Notes: generated by a model from the letters alone, not told the origin. A stretch of DNA of 64,000 nt from Labia minor (GCA_963082975.1 OY720348.1:68473719-68537718), one strand, 5' to 3'; counted from the stretch's first letter, positions 31,349-44,243 are shown. Numbers and translations: made by a program.

Positions 31349-31900
31349 CAGGGTGCTTCAAAAAAATGTATACACACTTTGAACTTCCATAGAAAATTTA
31401 TTTACCGTTCTACAAAGTTAAATTTCAGGAAAATAGAAAGCTAAAAGTCCAATGTAAATGAAACATAAATAACAAATGTTAATACTGTTCAAATTGGTGA
31501 CCTGCAGCATCAATACAATTCTGAGTACGAGTCACCACTGATTCTGTACATCGTATCAAAACGTCCAATGAGATTTCTCTACACACTGCTTGAATCTCAT
31601 TCCAAAGAATGTCTAGGTTACGTGGTTTACGTTTGTACACCTCATCTTTTACTGTGCCCCACAAGAAGAAATCCAGTGGTGTAAGGTCTGGAGAGCGTGC
31701 TGGAAACTCGAAGAAATAATTACTGATTCTTGTCTCTCTTCAGAATGCGTAGCACGCTGCTAGCACTTACATCACTTTCACGTGCCCCTTGCCTTGAAGA
31801 TTTGTTAGGAGAGCGTTGAAACAGAAATATAACATTAGCCTTGTAGAGCGGGAAAACTACAATAGTTTAAAGTGTGTATACATTTTTTTGAAGCACCCTG
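31349..31900 (-). mobile_element. Mariner-like (IS630-type) deletion derivative
   Basis: The ends CAGGGTGCTTCAAAAAAATG and its complement are perfect over more than 30 bp, flanked by TA. The minus strand encodes the C-terminal part of a transposase: FPARSPDLTPLDFFLWG, then KPRNLDILWNEI and NCIDAAGHQFEQY. The PxSPDLTPLDFFLWG stretch includes the third catalytic acid. The N-terminal DNA-binding half is missing apart from a scrap at about 31730-31830, so the copy is non-autonomous. Confidence 0.9.
31479..31720 (-). pseudogene. Mariner-like transposase C-terminal fragment
   Basis: About 80 codons, open from the SPDLTPLDFFLWG motif to a stop after HQFEQY and a few residues. In the family this end completes the DDE/D catalytic core. 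Without the N-terminal helix-turn-helix and the first two acids no activity is expected. See the element entry for the ends. Confidence 0.8.
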
Positions 31901-31904
31901 TATA

Positions 31905-32840
31905 TAATAAAGAATCTTAAATATGTATTAAAATTAATTTATGTTAGTTGAGAATTGAATTGTGAGATTAAAATATGTCTCGGAGCTATCCTTCAAAGAA
32001 ATTTGAATAAAAATTAATTTTTAATTTTTTTAATAAATTAATATGAATTATGATCGTTTATTATATCAATTAGTATGAAATATATTTATATAATTAATTT
32101 AAACATCGTAGTACAAGATGGCTGATGTAAAAATAACAAATATTAAAATAAAAAAAATTATTATAAATAATAAATAAAGAAAATTGTATTCTATTTATAA
32201 ATAATGACAAAACGGCGTTAACAAGGAAATATTTTATAAAACAAATCTATTTCAATGATACCTGATCCCAATTAATTAATTAAGTAGAGATATAAGACTT
32301 TAATTAATTAGATCTTTTAGGTTTTATAAGGTAAAGCTAACTTTTATACGAACAATAATGGAATGAATTCAAAATCGGGTAGACTTAAAAACTAATTTCA
32401 TTGATGTTTTAGATAAAAGCTAAATATATAAGTACTAAATGATAAATTCAGAAAAGTAAAAAACAAAATTAAAAAATAATAATAATAATAATAATAAATA
32501 AATAATTCGGATTAAACAAGAGATATTTCATTTTTATTTTATTTTATTTTATTTTATTTTTATTAAAATCTGAAAAAGATTTAAGGTTTATATACGAAAA
32601 AAAAAATTTCCTTTACTTTAAATTAAAACTAGAATGTAAAGCAGACACACGATTTTCTAAGCAGATTAATATTATAGGTATTTATAAAAAAAATAAATAA
32701 ATAAAATATAATAAAAAGATTAAGTAGAGAAAGCAAAGAGTGGGATGTTTAAAATTTTTTCCAGAAGACGGGTCACACTCCATCAACAAATAATGTAATT
32801 TGTTATATATGTATATATATATATATGTGTGTTATTTACG
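31905..32840. other. AT-rich intron with microsatellites
   Basis: Holds an (AAT)n run at 32470-32496 and a (TTTTA)n run at 32529-32562. Nothing else was recognised. Confidence 0.55.
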
Positions 32841-32846
32841 TACGTA

Positions 32847-33570
32847 CAGGATGTCCACAAAAAAATGTATAAACATACTTTAAATAATTGTAAACTTGAT
32901 GTTTATTATAATCCTAATAATTTACAGCAAGTAAAAGAATTTACAAATATCATTCTATTATAGTGTTACTGTGTGTTTTCAAACTGATATCCGTTCTGGT
33001 TCAGACACTGATGACAGTATCACAAACATCAAGAAACAATTTCTTTAGGATCCTCGTGCATTCATATTCAATGGTCAAGTGGTGTGAAGTCTGGTGAATG
33101 TGGAGGATATTCAACATAACCTCTCCAATGAACCGAATAATGACAGCCAGACTTTAGTGAAAATAAATTCATTCTAAAATGCTACTGAAAGTATTAAAAC
33201 GCAGTTCAGGGTCAAAGACAATTTAGGAGAATTGTAAAAAGAACCACCAACACGATTCACCCCCACTCGAATTAGAATTATGTTTGAAGCTGATAGAATT
33301 GTTCTGGAATTTTATTTTTATAGAGGTGCTTAAAAGATATTACTGAAACCTGTAACAGTCATTCAATTGGGAACAGCCATTGAATATGAATGTACGAGAA
33401 TCCGATTTGTGTCATTCATCAGTCTCTGAACCAAAACGGATATCAAACAGACAATAACAAAACAGTAGAATTATATTTGTAAATACTTTTGCATATTAAA
33501 ATTATTCGAATTGTAATAAACATCAAGTTAACAATTATTTAATCTGTGTATACATTTTTTTGGGACACTG
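32847..33570 (-). mobile_element. Second mariner-like deletion derivative
   Basis: The ends CAGGATGTCCACAAAAAAAT and ATTTTTTTGGGACACTG are imperfect inverted repeats flanked by TA. They resemble the ends of 31349-31900. A minus-strand piece reads YPPHSPDFTPLD, the same catalytic stretch. TTTCAAACTGATATCCGTTC (about 32979) recurs inverted near 33430-33450, so part of the element is duplicated head to head. Confidence 0.78.
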
Positions 33571-34035
33571 TATATATATATATAGGATCTGATTTTATAT
33601 ATATATATATTTTAAAAATATAATTTTTAAAATTAAACCAATTTCAATAAAATATAAATATAGATTCATTAATTAATTATAATAAACTCAATATCATTTG
33701 AGGGTAAGTAATTAAGCGGATAAGTAATTTTATTCAAGGATTTTGGAACAGAATCATATACGACTTACTATTTGACTAATAAATTTTGTTTCGAGTCAGA
33801 ATAAATGATTTGAATTTATTATTAAGATTAAAATATAAATTTGAAATATTCATTAAATTAAATATTTATTATTATTATTTTAGAGATTAGATATTGCATT
33901 CTATAATTGATAATAGTATAGTCTATATATATAAAAAAAGGTTTTTGTCTGCACATTGCTCAGAATTTAAAAATTTTTGCATATCTTCGCGTTTCATGAC
34001 CTCTAGAATCCAAAAGTGACTTTAGAATTTTTCAC

Positions 34036-34101
<66 letters not shown>
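34036..34101 (+). repeat. (TCTG)n tetranucleotide array
   Basis: About 16 uninterrupted TCTG units inside Helitron A. Copy B has only five at 25876-25895, so the array has expanded or contracted after the copies separated. Confidence 0.9.
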
Positions 34102-34102
<1 letters not shown>

Positions 34103-36129
34103 CGGAAAATTACTATTTTATAGACTCAGAATTGGCTGAACCGATTTCTTTGAAATTACATCACAATATTCTTATATACCTCTAGAGTAACATAGGCTAT
34201 AAATTTTATTAATATCTTATCAATAACCGCAGAAATTAATTTTTTAAAGTTTATATAATTCTCCGTGTTGTTCATTCAAGAGCAGCTCGCGGCTCACTGT
34301 CGGCCAAGCGGAATCATTTCAAACAATGAATTATCATAGAGATTCCCAATCGAAGAATTATTATAATATTTCCCTTTTTATTTTAAATTCTAATATACAA
34401 ATATCAATTCAATTAAATAATTTATTCTAAAAGTTCTCAATTTAATTAAAATATTTATTAGATCATATTTTTATCTTAAATTATTTTTTATTTAATTGAA
34501 TATTTCTTCTTTTCTATAATATATATATAATAATATATAAATTTTATCATTGAATAATAAAAAAAAATATTATTTAACCTGAATTAAAATGACTGAATTA
34601 TATTATCTTTGTTTTTTATTTTAATTTAATTACTCTATTATTAATTAACTATATATATATATATATATTATATAAAAATTAAAATATGATGATATAAAGT
34701 TGTTTTAAATTTTTGACATTTTTAAATTGGGTATATTTTTTAAATTTATTAAAATGTCTTTTTTATTTATTATGTTTAAAAGATTCATTTTTATTATGTG
34801 ATATTAATAAAAAATAACGATGCTCTGTGCAAGTCGAATCATGTTGCACATAATTAAATAACAATTGCCAAACAAAGAATATAATATTTTTTTAAATTCT
34901 TATATTTAAATATCATTTCAATTAAATAATTTATTCTAAAAGGTCTCATTTTAATTAATTTAATAAAATATTTAAATCACCATTCAATTTTTTATTAATA
35001 GGCTTCTTTTTTTATTTTTAATTTTTAATAAATTCTCTTTTTTTGATATGATATTAATAAAAAATAATATTAAATTGTATATAAATATAAAAATTAGAAT
35101 ATTTGAATTTTTTTAAATTTTAACACATGTAATCAATCATATGCATTAAGAATGGAAAATTTTTAAAATCAAATTGCTATTAAATTCAGAAAAAAAATAT
35201 TACTATTCGAATATAATTTAAAACTCTTTCTCTCCTTCTATTTTAAATTAAAAAAACGGAGTTTTAAGAAATTTAGATGCCATATGCAACATGGGTGGGT
35301 AAATGAATTGGGCTGGAAGAGGAGGCAATTTATAATTTTCTTCTAATTCAGATTTAGGACAAATCGTACAACATTATATCAAATCTCGCTAAGAACATTC
35401 AATATTTTTGTACACAAAATATTCAGAGTATTGGCTAAGCGTATCACTCACAATCAGTTTATATTGAAATTTATATAAATTAACAAAGTAAAAATTTTTA
35501 TTTGTTTAAATTTTATTATAATGAATCAAAAAAAATTAAATATATAGATCACATGATTAAGAGAAGCAAAAAACTTAACAGAAAATAACTGTTGGATGGA
35601 GGTCGGACATGACAGAAACTGTAAGCGAAATCTTCATATTGCGACGAATAATTTTCAAATCCCCTAGCACCACAGAATTTAAGTTTCTTTTAAGGAAAAT
35701 AACTATGATCTAAAAAAATTAATAAATGAACTTAATAATAAAAAAAAACAAATAAATCAATTAATTTAAATTAATACTATTAATGAATGTATATATTGGT
35801 CATTTATCTATAGTTTTATACCGTTAATTTTTATAAATTGTCTCAAGTCTCTATTTTTGCATTTTCTCAAGTTTCATTATAATTAAAAATATTCAATAAT
35901 AATCTAGCAATGAAAATAAAATACCAAAATGTAATGATCAAGAAATATTATACTCTATTATAACATATACAATACTTATAAACTATAGGGGGAGGAAATA
36001 TTAGGAGATATCATTGCGGGTTCAGGCCAAATCGACCAACATTAATTAAGATATTTTCATTATGACAGATATTAGGAACAAAACCGCGAATTCAATATTT
36101 CTGTTCACTAATTATTTGTAGACTTTAGT

Positions 36130-36985
36130 AAAACATACGCATAACTCAATAGATCCGGATAAACTTTTTCAAATTTTCAATCTTCAAATTTCTCTTGAAG
36201 GTAGTAAAGAAAGAATAAGATGCGGAAATCAATTGTAAAATATTAGGTTACTCAGACGACTTAAATATAATAGGAGATTCGGCAATTGCAATTACAGATA
36301 GCGAGGAAAATTTAATGGAGGTTTGAAATTAATAGTGATAAGAAAAAATATTTAGTAACAAAGAGGAAGAGTATTAACATACAAAATCTTAAGATACAAA
36401 ATGTAGAATTTGAATATGTAGAAAAATTGAATGTAATCACGAAGGATAATAATATTTGAGAAGAATTTAAATCGGGGTTGCAATCGGGAAACGCCTGTTA
36501 TCTGCAATAAAGAGGCTTATCTCTTCAAAATTATTATCAAAGGGAATATATAAAAAGATTATTTTGCCTGTTGCATTATATGGGTGGGAGGCATGGTCTA
36601 TGACCCTTGGAGATGAGAGTAGATTCAGAGTATTTGAGAATAGGATTCTTCCCTGCATTTATTGGCCAAAGAAAGATGAGGTCACCGGGTATGAGGGAGA
36701 CTGTATAACAAGAAATTGCATGGCCTCTCTGCATCTTCAGAAATAGTTAGGGTTATAAAAGGGAAAAAGCTGCGATAGGCAGGGCACGTGGCAAGAATGG
36801 GAGAGGAAAAAGATATTGGTGGGAAGACCGATTGGAAAACGTCCGCTTAGAAAACCAATGACGCGTAGGAAGGGACGTAAGAGAGATGGAATAAGGGCTC
36901 AGGATAGGGACACTTGGAGAAATGTGGTTGTTGCGGCTAAGAACTTTGGAGTATCTTTGAGCCACATAGGTAGATAGATATAACA
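36130..36985 (+). pseudogene. LINE fragment (family L1a) carried in Helitron A
   Basis: It gives LQSGN, CYL and IKRL blocks, then LPVALYGWEAWSMTLGDESR, RVFENRILPCIYWPKKDEVT, and the terminal RMGEEKD and W.KCGCCG blocks in several frames. It matches the reference order of the family C-terminus. Frames are broken. Confidence 0.75.
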
Positions 36986-37439
36986 TATACAATAATAATA
37001 TATATAATTAATATAGTGATTAAATTAAAATATATTTTTTAAATAAGAACACAAAAAGAAATGAATGTTTTATGTAATATACGGATTGAAACAAAATGGA
37101 TGAAAACCTTTTAATACTTTCAACCACCAAATACTATGTACAACTCGGGGGTACAGGGGGCGGAGCCCCCGTCTAGGTGTGAAGAGCGCCGAAGGCGCTC
37201 TGAGCAGCTAGTATTAAATATAAAACACATGATATATATTTTGTTAGAGGACTTTTTATAGAAAATGTGAGTAAAGGGAAAAAAACAAGGCGCTCAATCC
37301 AGATACGTGTAGCCATAAAGAAATATTTTATAGGCCGATAACATTAAACAAATGCTCCACTTAAACAAAATAAACTGTATTCTATAATTTGACGATTAAA
37401 AAACAATCATTACGATATATAAGACATCTATCTATCTAT

Positions 37440-37945
37440 CTCAGTGGTTCTACGTAACTCGAGAGTTCTTGGACGCAGCAACCAAATTTCTCCAAGAGTC
37501 CCTATCCTGAACCACAGCCATCCAACTCCTACCCTCTCCCATCTCTCTCACTACCCTTCCTATATTGTCCATCCACCGCGTCCTTGGTCTTCCAAGCTGA
37601 TTATTCTCAATCGGTCTCCCCTTCATTATATTTTCACCATTCTTTCCTCTCCCATTCTCGCCACGTGCCCTGCTCATCGCAGCCTTCTTGATTTTATAAT
37701 TCTAACCATATCTGAAGATGCATAGAGGTAATGCAATTCCTCGTTATGCAGTCTCCACCATTCCCAAGTGACCTCATCTCTTGCTGGTCCATAAATGCTG
37801 TGAAGAATTTTCAAATACTCTAAATTTACTCTCGTCCCCCACGGTCATTGGCCATGCCTCGCACCCATATAATACAACCAACAAAATAATTGTTTTTTAT
37901 ATTTCAATTTGAATCACCTCTGATAATAATTTTGAATAGATAAGC
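37440..37945 (-). pseudogene. Non-LTR retrotransposon 3' fragment (family L1a)
   Basis: On the minus strand it gives broken pieces of VVLYGCEAWPMT, FRVFENSSQHLWTSKR-like sequence, MSRARGENGRGKNGENIMKG and NNQLGRPRTRWMDNIGRV, then VQDRDSWRNLVAASKN. This is among the longest copies of this end in the window and is 5'-truncated at about 37945. It has lost its frame at least twice. Confidence 0.8.
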
Positions 37946-37958
37946 CACTTTACATGCG

Positions 37959-37989
<31 letters not shown>

Positions 37990-38693
37990 TTGTTTTAATT
38001 AGCTTAATATAGTATCTAAGATTGACGAAAAAAGAATAAATTAATTATATATAAACTTCTAGGTCATTTACTATTTAATTGTTTCATTTTTAGTACACCT
38101 AAAACGAATTAATATCTATCATACGTGTAATTCAAAAATATTTTCTCATCTTTGAACTTCATTTTTTTATTTAATTTTATGAAAAAATAATCTCTATTAA
38201 AATTAAATAATGAGTTTTATGATTCTATTATTAATTAAAATTAAATTAAATTTACATTCGATATGGAAATGAAAAATTATGAAATCTATGAAATAAATTT
38301 ATAAAAAAAAGTGTTTTATTCAAATAAATTAAAAATGTACTAAAAAAGTCCGAAAATAATATAATTAAAATTAATATTTTAATTATATGTAAAAAAAAAC
38401 ATTTTCTATTCTATTGTATTTTCAAAATTACAAAAAAATAAAAATAAAATTATAGTAAAATAATATTTATTAAATCTATGATAAAGGGAGAATAAAAAAT
38501 GTAATTATCTTGATATTTATTTTATAGATATTAATAAAACAATTAATCGTTGTGTGAATTTTTTTTTATAATTAATTTATAATAAAAATAATTAAATCGT
38601 GTAAGTATTGATTTATTAAATAATTCTTAGATTTATATTTAATCCAATGTATGTTTTTAGAAATTATTGATTTGAATATTGTATGGTAAAATA
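37946..38693. other. AT-rich intron, nothing recognised
   Basis: A (TA)n run at 37960-37984 and otherwise AT-rich sequence. No exon or element ends. Confidence 0.5.
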
Positions 38694-39564
38694 TATTAAT
38701 ATTTATTTGATTGTATGTATATATTCTTTCAAATTGAAAATTAAAATAAAACAAAAAAAATAATAAGTTGACCTGTGGCCAGGTCCGAACCGACCGACGG
38801 TTTGAAGTAAATTAATTTCCAGCTACAGAAACAATTTCAAAAAATTGTAATATATCTATTAATGTAATAAAAAACAGATAGGCATATAACATAAATATTT
38901 TTAATTTTATTTTATTTATAATATATAAGATCAGGCTGTGACGTCATGAATGGCTGGATGACGTCATATAATTTTAAATTAAGAAAAAACTAATAAATAT
39001 GATTTTTCTCGTGGATAAAATCAATACAAAGTGCATGATTCGTGATGATATATAAAAAAATCTCCTCATGTGAAATTTGGTGTGAAAATAACCCTTCCCT
39101 TCCTATCGTCGATCGCTAATACTACCACTTCCGGTTTCCGGATTTGCACCAAAAGTTGATCAATTCATCCTACTGATGCATTAAGTAAATATACCAAATT
39201 TCATCAAAATCCGTTGAGCCGTTCAGGCTGTACACATATATACGGACGGATAGACGGACAGACATCATGCTAAAAATACTTTTTTCTGTTAAGAAAATGC
39301 ATGATTCGTGGAGATATGTAAAAATCTCCACATGTGAAATTTGGTGTGAAAACAATACCTCCCTTACTATCGTCGGTCGGTAAAAAACAGAAATTGAGCT
39401 TACCAGTAAGATAAATAAATATTACTGGTGTGTTAAAAGATATTAATATTTATTTGATTGTATGTATATATTCTTTCAAATTGAAAATTAAAATAAAACA
39501 AAAAAAAAAAACAAAAAAAAAAAAACAGAAATTGAGCTTACCAGTAAGATAAATAAATATTACT
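38694..39564 (+). repeat. Locally duplicated repeat array including R3 copy 2
   Basis: Three units are duplicated in direct orientation. GATTGTATGTATATATTCTT and flanks occur at 38690-38760 and 39436-39506. TGCATGATTCGTG.(T/A)GAT followed by CATGTGAAATTTGGTGTGAA occurs at 39031-39117 and 39297-39380. GAAATTGAGCTTACCAGTAA and flanks occur at 39389-39428 and 39525-39565. The part at 38930-39020 matches repeat R3. CCGTTGAGCCGTTCAGGC near 39210 resembles sequence found in arthropod Helentron-derived repeats. Confidence 0.65.
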
Positions 39565-39918
39565 GGATTCTTAAGGGCGAGAGCTCAAACTTCATCAAGT
39601 TTACACATTTCATTTTAATTACCTATTTAAATCTTACAAATGAAGATCATTTCAATCAAAGTTTTATTATAACATTAAAATGTGAAGAAATACTTAAATA
39701 TTAAAGGCTTTTCATTTGAGTAGGTACATTACTTTTATTTTATTTATCAAGTTCATTAATTAAATGTTGAAAAGTCAAATAATAATATAAAGTTAATATA
39801 AATGGATATACAGGGTGTGAAGTAACTCAATATATTTTGTGTATACAATATATATTATTCATTTATTAATTAGATTTAAAAAAACAGATTGAAAATAAGG
39901 TAATTGTTCAGTATAACC

Positions 39919-40250
39919 CAGTGATTCCCAAACTGTGAGCCGCGAAAAAATTTCCTAATACTTGAAATTTTTTGTTTCTAAAAAAAGAAAGATGATTTTG
40001 TGGGGAAACTGATTATTTTTAAAATTTTTTCAATTTGTCTCTAAAAAAAAAGCTCAACCGTTTTTTGGACAAAGCTTTTGAACATTTCGTACTTTTTTTT
40101 CAAAAGTTTTTCAATTTGTCTCTAAAAAAAAAAGGTAAACCGTTTGTCCCGGTTTGCTATTTTCGAAATATGGTCACCCTAATTAAGGGACCCGCGGAAA
40201 AAATCCGATGTATTATGGGAGCGTATACCGAAAAAGTTAGGGAACCTCTA
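39919..40250. mobile_element. hAT-like element with an inserted MITE piece
   Basis: The left end CAGTGATTCCCAAACTGTGA and right end TTAGGGAACCTCTAG are weak inverted repeats. The part at 40135-40180 (GTCCCGG, ATTTTCGAAATATGGTCACC) matches one end of the MITE at 6434-6632. The boundaries are uncertain. Confidence 0.45.
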
Positions 40251-40725
40251 GTCTAGCTGATGTATCATGGATTTGGATAAAACTTACCAGTGGATTCCTT
40301 TTTTGATTTCAAACAAACTTTCCTTATGCAATATTTATGTGGCGGTAAATTATTAATGTTTGCATATAAATCCATTGATACTCTATTTATCTATTATTTT
40401 TTATTATTATTTGACTACCAGAGGGCTCCACTAATTTTTAGTTTTTTTTATAAGTTCGGATATAACAAAATATTAAAAAATTAATTAATTAAATAATTTT
40501 CCTTAGGGAATAAGTTAATAATTAGTGAATTAGTGAATAAAATATTATTAAATATGGCTCCTCACATTCATAATTAGTTTATCTGTCAAACTTTAATAAT
40601 TTTTATCTCGTAAACTAGAAGCGACCGCCACATACTTCTTAAGGAAAGTTTGTTTGTTATCAAAAAAGAAATCTACTGGAAAAGTTTTATCCAAATCCAT
40701 GATACATCAGTTAAACTGAAAAATT
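40250..40725. repeat. Foldback element, family FB2 copy 2
   Basis: AGCTGATGTATCATGGATTT (40256-40275) is repeated inverted near 40695-40715. The arms also share GGATAAAACTT, TTTTTTGAT, CAAACAAACTTTCCTTA and TATGTGGCGGT. The middle matches the centre of 10900-11530 in inverted orientation (GAGGGCTCCACTAATTTTTA). Confidence 0.75.
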
Positions 40726-40796
40726 ATCGAAAATAATATTATAGTAACATAATGAATGAATATACCGATGGAATCTATATTTATATATAGAGACTT

Positions 40797-40965
40797 TCAA
40801 CAAAATGATATATGCTACTCGGGGATGTAGGGAGGTGGATCAGGAGGCCATACTATATATTACTCGGGGTAATAGGGGGAGGGGGCGGAGCAGGGGGCCA
40901 TGCTGAATACTACTTGGGAATATAGGAGGAGGAGTAGAAGACTATCGGGCTGAGAAATTAATTTA
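40797..40965 (+). repeat. Helitron-tail-like repeats
   Basis: TTTCAACAAAATGATATATG and two TACTCGGGG...GGGGGCGGAG blocks resemble the region before the 3' hairpin of Helitron A (37118-37165). A related sequence lies inverted at about 41498-41545. No CTAG end is visible. Confidence 0.4.
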
Positions 40966-41049
40966 ATGTATAGAATTAATCTCTATTTAATTGACAAAAG
41001 CTTTTGTTAAAAGGACTTATAAATATATAAAGATAAACAAATCAATAAA

Positions 41050-41087
<38 letters not shown>

Positions 41088-42849
41088 TCTCCACTCATAA
41101 AATATCTATTTCGAACATTGATTATATTTTTTTTTAATGATGGACCAGTTCAATTATTAAGTTTCAAGATAAATTAAAGAAATAAAAGTTGACATTAGGA
41201 AAATATTGGAAATGTATTTCTGATTCTTTAAAATGTAAAGAAATCTTACAATCTGTATTATAAAAATTTATAATTTACGTGTTCGAATAGAAATAAAGAA
41301 ATATTCAAATAAAATAAGAATTTAAAAAAAAAATTAATTTAATACCTAAATATTATGGCTAATAATTTTATTAAAATGAGAGAACTTTAGAATAAATTAA
41401 ATAAATGAAATAATATTGGAATATTATAAATGTATGTAAGTAAGTGTGTAAGATTTTATTAATCCTAGGTAGGAATTGTTAGAATTATTATTCTACCCCT
41501 GTACCTCCGATGTAATATATAGTAATTTGTTGAAAGTCTGTATACGAAAGGTTTTAATTCATTTTAATTCAATCAGTATATTAAGATATTCATATCCATT
41601 ACGGGCGTATATAACTCCTTTGTCGATCACTTTTGAGTAACATATCTTCTTTTTTCGAGTTTTAAATTGTTTATATACAATATTAATAATGACAGCACGT
41701 TCTTTTATTTTATGAAAATTTCTATATAGATGTCCTCAGAAAAATAAACATGGTTTAATAAACCAATGTTTAATTTATATCATCATAGGACATATTTGCT
41801 TAAAAAAATATGTAATAAAAATAAATAAAGTGGACTTCCTTATAAATTTTTATTGCTACTTTTTAGTGATATTTACAACGAATACAATGTAACAAAATAT
41901 GTCAAGAAATAAATAATTATATAAAATAGGTGTATAAAGGAATTCAATATCATCAACAAAAATATACGGACTTGTGGTGCCCCACACCACAAATAGATGG
42001 CGCCGCGCCAACGTGCACCAACCCAGGACGATAATAACATAGTGGAGATATTGTGAAACAATAAATTGAGTTATGACTCCAAGTCTTCGGCAATAATTTC
42101 TAGCCCTCCTCAACATCCTACATCCACCTATATACATATCCGTCACAGACTTATTTTACTTTTTTTTTGAGATAAGCATCGTGCCCTTCTTTCTTTAGCC
42201 AATCGACGTTTTCTCTCATTCGGATTTTGCTTTTCACTCAAATAAGCAAATTATACAATTTTTCAAAATATAAATTTAAATATAAAAAATATTACTTACT
42301 TTGTTTTAGAAAATATTATTCAATTAGGAGTGATATTTAATTTAATTTAATTTTACTTTTAATATTATAGAATATTAGAACTTGAAATAAAAATTTAAAT
42401 ATTATAAACATTCGTTGTATGGAAACTTTTAGAATTATTAATTTTATATTGAGTGTCAACTTCTTAACTGAGCCACCAGAGACGCCACATATATATATAT
42501 ATATATATATATAGTCAGACAGATATGAAAAATTTTAAAGGGATATATTTATCCTTCAAACTAACAAATGTAAAAATTTGCCAAAATTTTTAATTCCTTG
42601 CAATGTACAGACAAAAAAAACCATTTTATTTATGTATAGATATATAATAAAGATATATAACATAGGTGTATACAGACAGAGAGACAAGAAACATTTTAAA
42701 TTCATATTTTGATTATCCAGGTCATGAAACGCAAAGTTTTTTTTTTTTTAATATGAGAAATCTGTAGAAAAACCTTTATATATTTACATTTAATACATTT
42801 ATAAAGTTGTATTTTAGCGGGAGTTTATCTTACTTTAAAGACATGAGTT
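40966..42849. other. Intron sequence, little recognised
   Basis: AT-rich with (TA)n runs at 41051-41084 and 42486-42513. A moderately GC-rich part at 41965-42150 has no conserved frame. Nothing else can be supported. Confidence 0.45.
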
Positions 42850-43045
42850 TAAAAATATAATGATGGAAAACGACCGCTTGGAAGACCAAGGACGCGGTGG
42901 GTGGACAATGTAGTGGATGTGAGAGAGATGGGAGAAGATAGGAATTGGAGGGTTGTGGCTCAGGATAGGGATACTTGGAGAAGTGTTGTTGCTGTGGCCA
43001 AGAACTTTCGAGTTCAGTATAGACACAGAGATAGATAGGTAAAGA
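42850..43045 (+). pseudogene. Non-LTR retrotransposon 3' fragment (family L1a)
   Basis: On the plus strand: ENDRLEDQGRGGWTM-like and R.DGRR.ELEGCGSG..-like pieces in shifting frames, matching GRPRTRWVDN and AQDRDTWRSVVAVAKNF when frame is changed. It ends near AGACACAGAGATAGATAG, as the other copies do. Confidence 0.7.
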
Positions 43046-43662
43046 CACGAGTTTAGGGGGTTGGTAGACCTTATTAAAAATTTAACACATTAGAGTGACT
43101 CTAATAATATAATAAAATATAGTTTTTGAATATTCCTGTATATCCCGTGAATATAAATCAGATTTTTTAAAAATTTAATAATTAATATATTTAAAGACAG
43201 GCAGATATAAAAATTTTTAAACTCATATTTTGATTCTCTAATTCATGAAACGTAAAAAGATATGCAAAAATTCTTAAATTCTGATCAATGTGCAGTATAT
43301 ATATATATATATAATTAAGTTTTTGTATATTTCTATATATCCCGTAAATATAATTCAGATATTTTAAAAATTTAATCATGATTCTTTTTTGTAATATTAT
43401 TTATTATTAAATGTTAAAATTGGTATCCGGGATCACATTCTACAATTCTTCTATTTTCATTAATTTAAATTTAATAGGTTTATTAATCCTAATTTTATCT
43501 ATCAAAGAAAAAACAAACAAAAATTAAAAAACATGTAAAAATTGTATTTTATCTATCTTCTATATTCCAGGATTAATTAGGATGATAATAGTTAGTATAT
43601 AAACATTAATTAAAAATATCAATAATTAATATTAACTACAATGATTAATTTAATGATTTATA
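43046..43662. other. AT-rich sequence, nothing recognised
   Basis: AT-rich. Sequence around 43195-43310 (TCATATTTTGATTCTC, ATGAAACG.AAA, ATATGCAAAAATT) resembles the first 100 bp of the Helitron family, as does 42690-42750, but the ends are not defined. Confidence 0.4.
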
Positions 43663-43921
43663 CAAGGGGTTCTCAACCTTTCAGGCTCTGTGCCACACTT
43701 AGAACACTGATGTGAGGTCACGCCCCCCCTGTTTCAGAGTATCGCAAAATCGTTTGTTTTTTTTTAAGAACCATTTTGAAAAAAAATTGAAAAAATATCG
43801 GAAATGTTCAAAAAGTTTGACCTGAAAATCATCTAACCTTTTTTTTTTTTTACGGCAAAATTTTCAAAAGTTTGCGGGCACTTGATATGCCCCCCCCCCT
43901 CCCCCCAGGTTGAGAACCGAT
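43663..43921. mobile_element. hAT MITE, 259 bp
   Basis: The ends CAAGGGGTTCTCAACCT and AGGTTGAGAACCGAT are inverted repeats, and GATTTATA is duplicated perfectly at 43655-43662 and 43922-43929. C-rich runs lie inside both ends. Confidence 0.83.
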
Positions 43922-44243
43922 GATTTATACTAAACTAATAAGAGAAAAAAAAAGTTTTAGTTATTCTTATTTTATTCATTCATCCATAATCCTTTTATAT
44001 ACCAACATTATTTTCTTATCCTACATAAAATGGCAATATTTACTTTGTTTGAAAAAAAAAATTAATGTTATATACTAAACAGGTGAATCAAGAAGGCAAT
44101 AGCGCTCATTGTTTTTTGTACTGCTATTAGCCATTCTCAAACAAGTCTACGAAAATCAAAATCATGCTGTTTAAAACAAAAAAGGGATGGAGGGGGGCGA
44201 GATGTTTACAGAAGCGCTTTTCTTTAAGATTTGAAAGTAGTAC

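Larger units (their letters stand above)
33922..37211 (+). mobile_element. Non-autonomous Helitron copy A, both ends present
   Basis: It opens TCTATATATATAAAAAAAGG and closes with a GC-rich hairpin GAGCGCCGAAGGCGCTC (37186-37202) followed by CTAG at 37208-37211 and a T in the flank. TC start, 3' hairpin and CTRR end define Helitrons. There is no RepHel ORF, so it needs a helper. A second, smaller GGGGGCGGAGCCCCC hairpin is at 37155-37169. The body carries a LINE fragment at about 36130-36985 and a long TCTG array. Copy B is at 25759-27402. Confidence 0.88.

Noticed and set aside
34036-34101. CRISPR-like or regulatory tandem array
   Set aside because: Simple TCTG microsatellite in a eukaryotic Helitron; no spacers.
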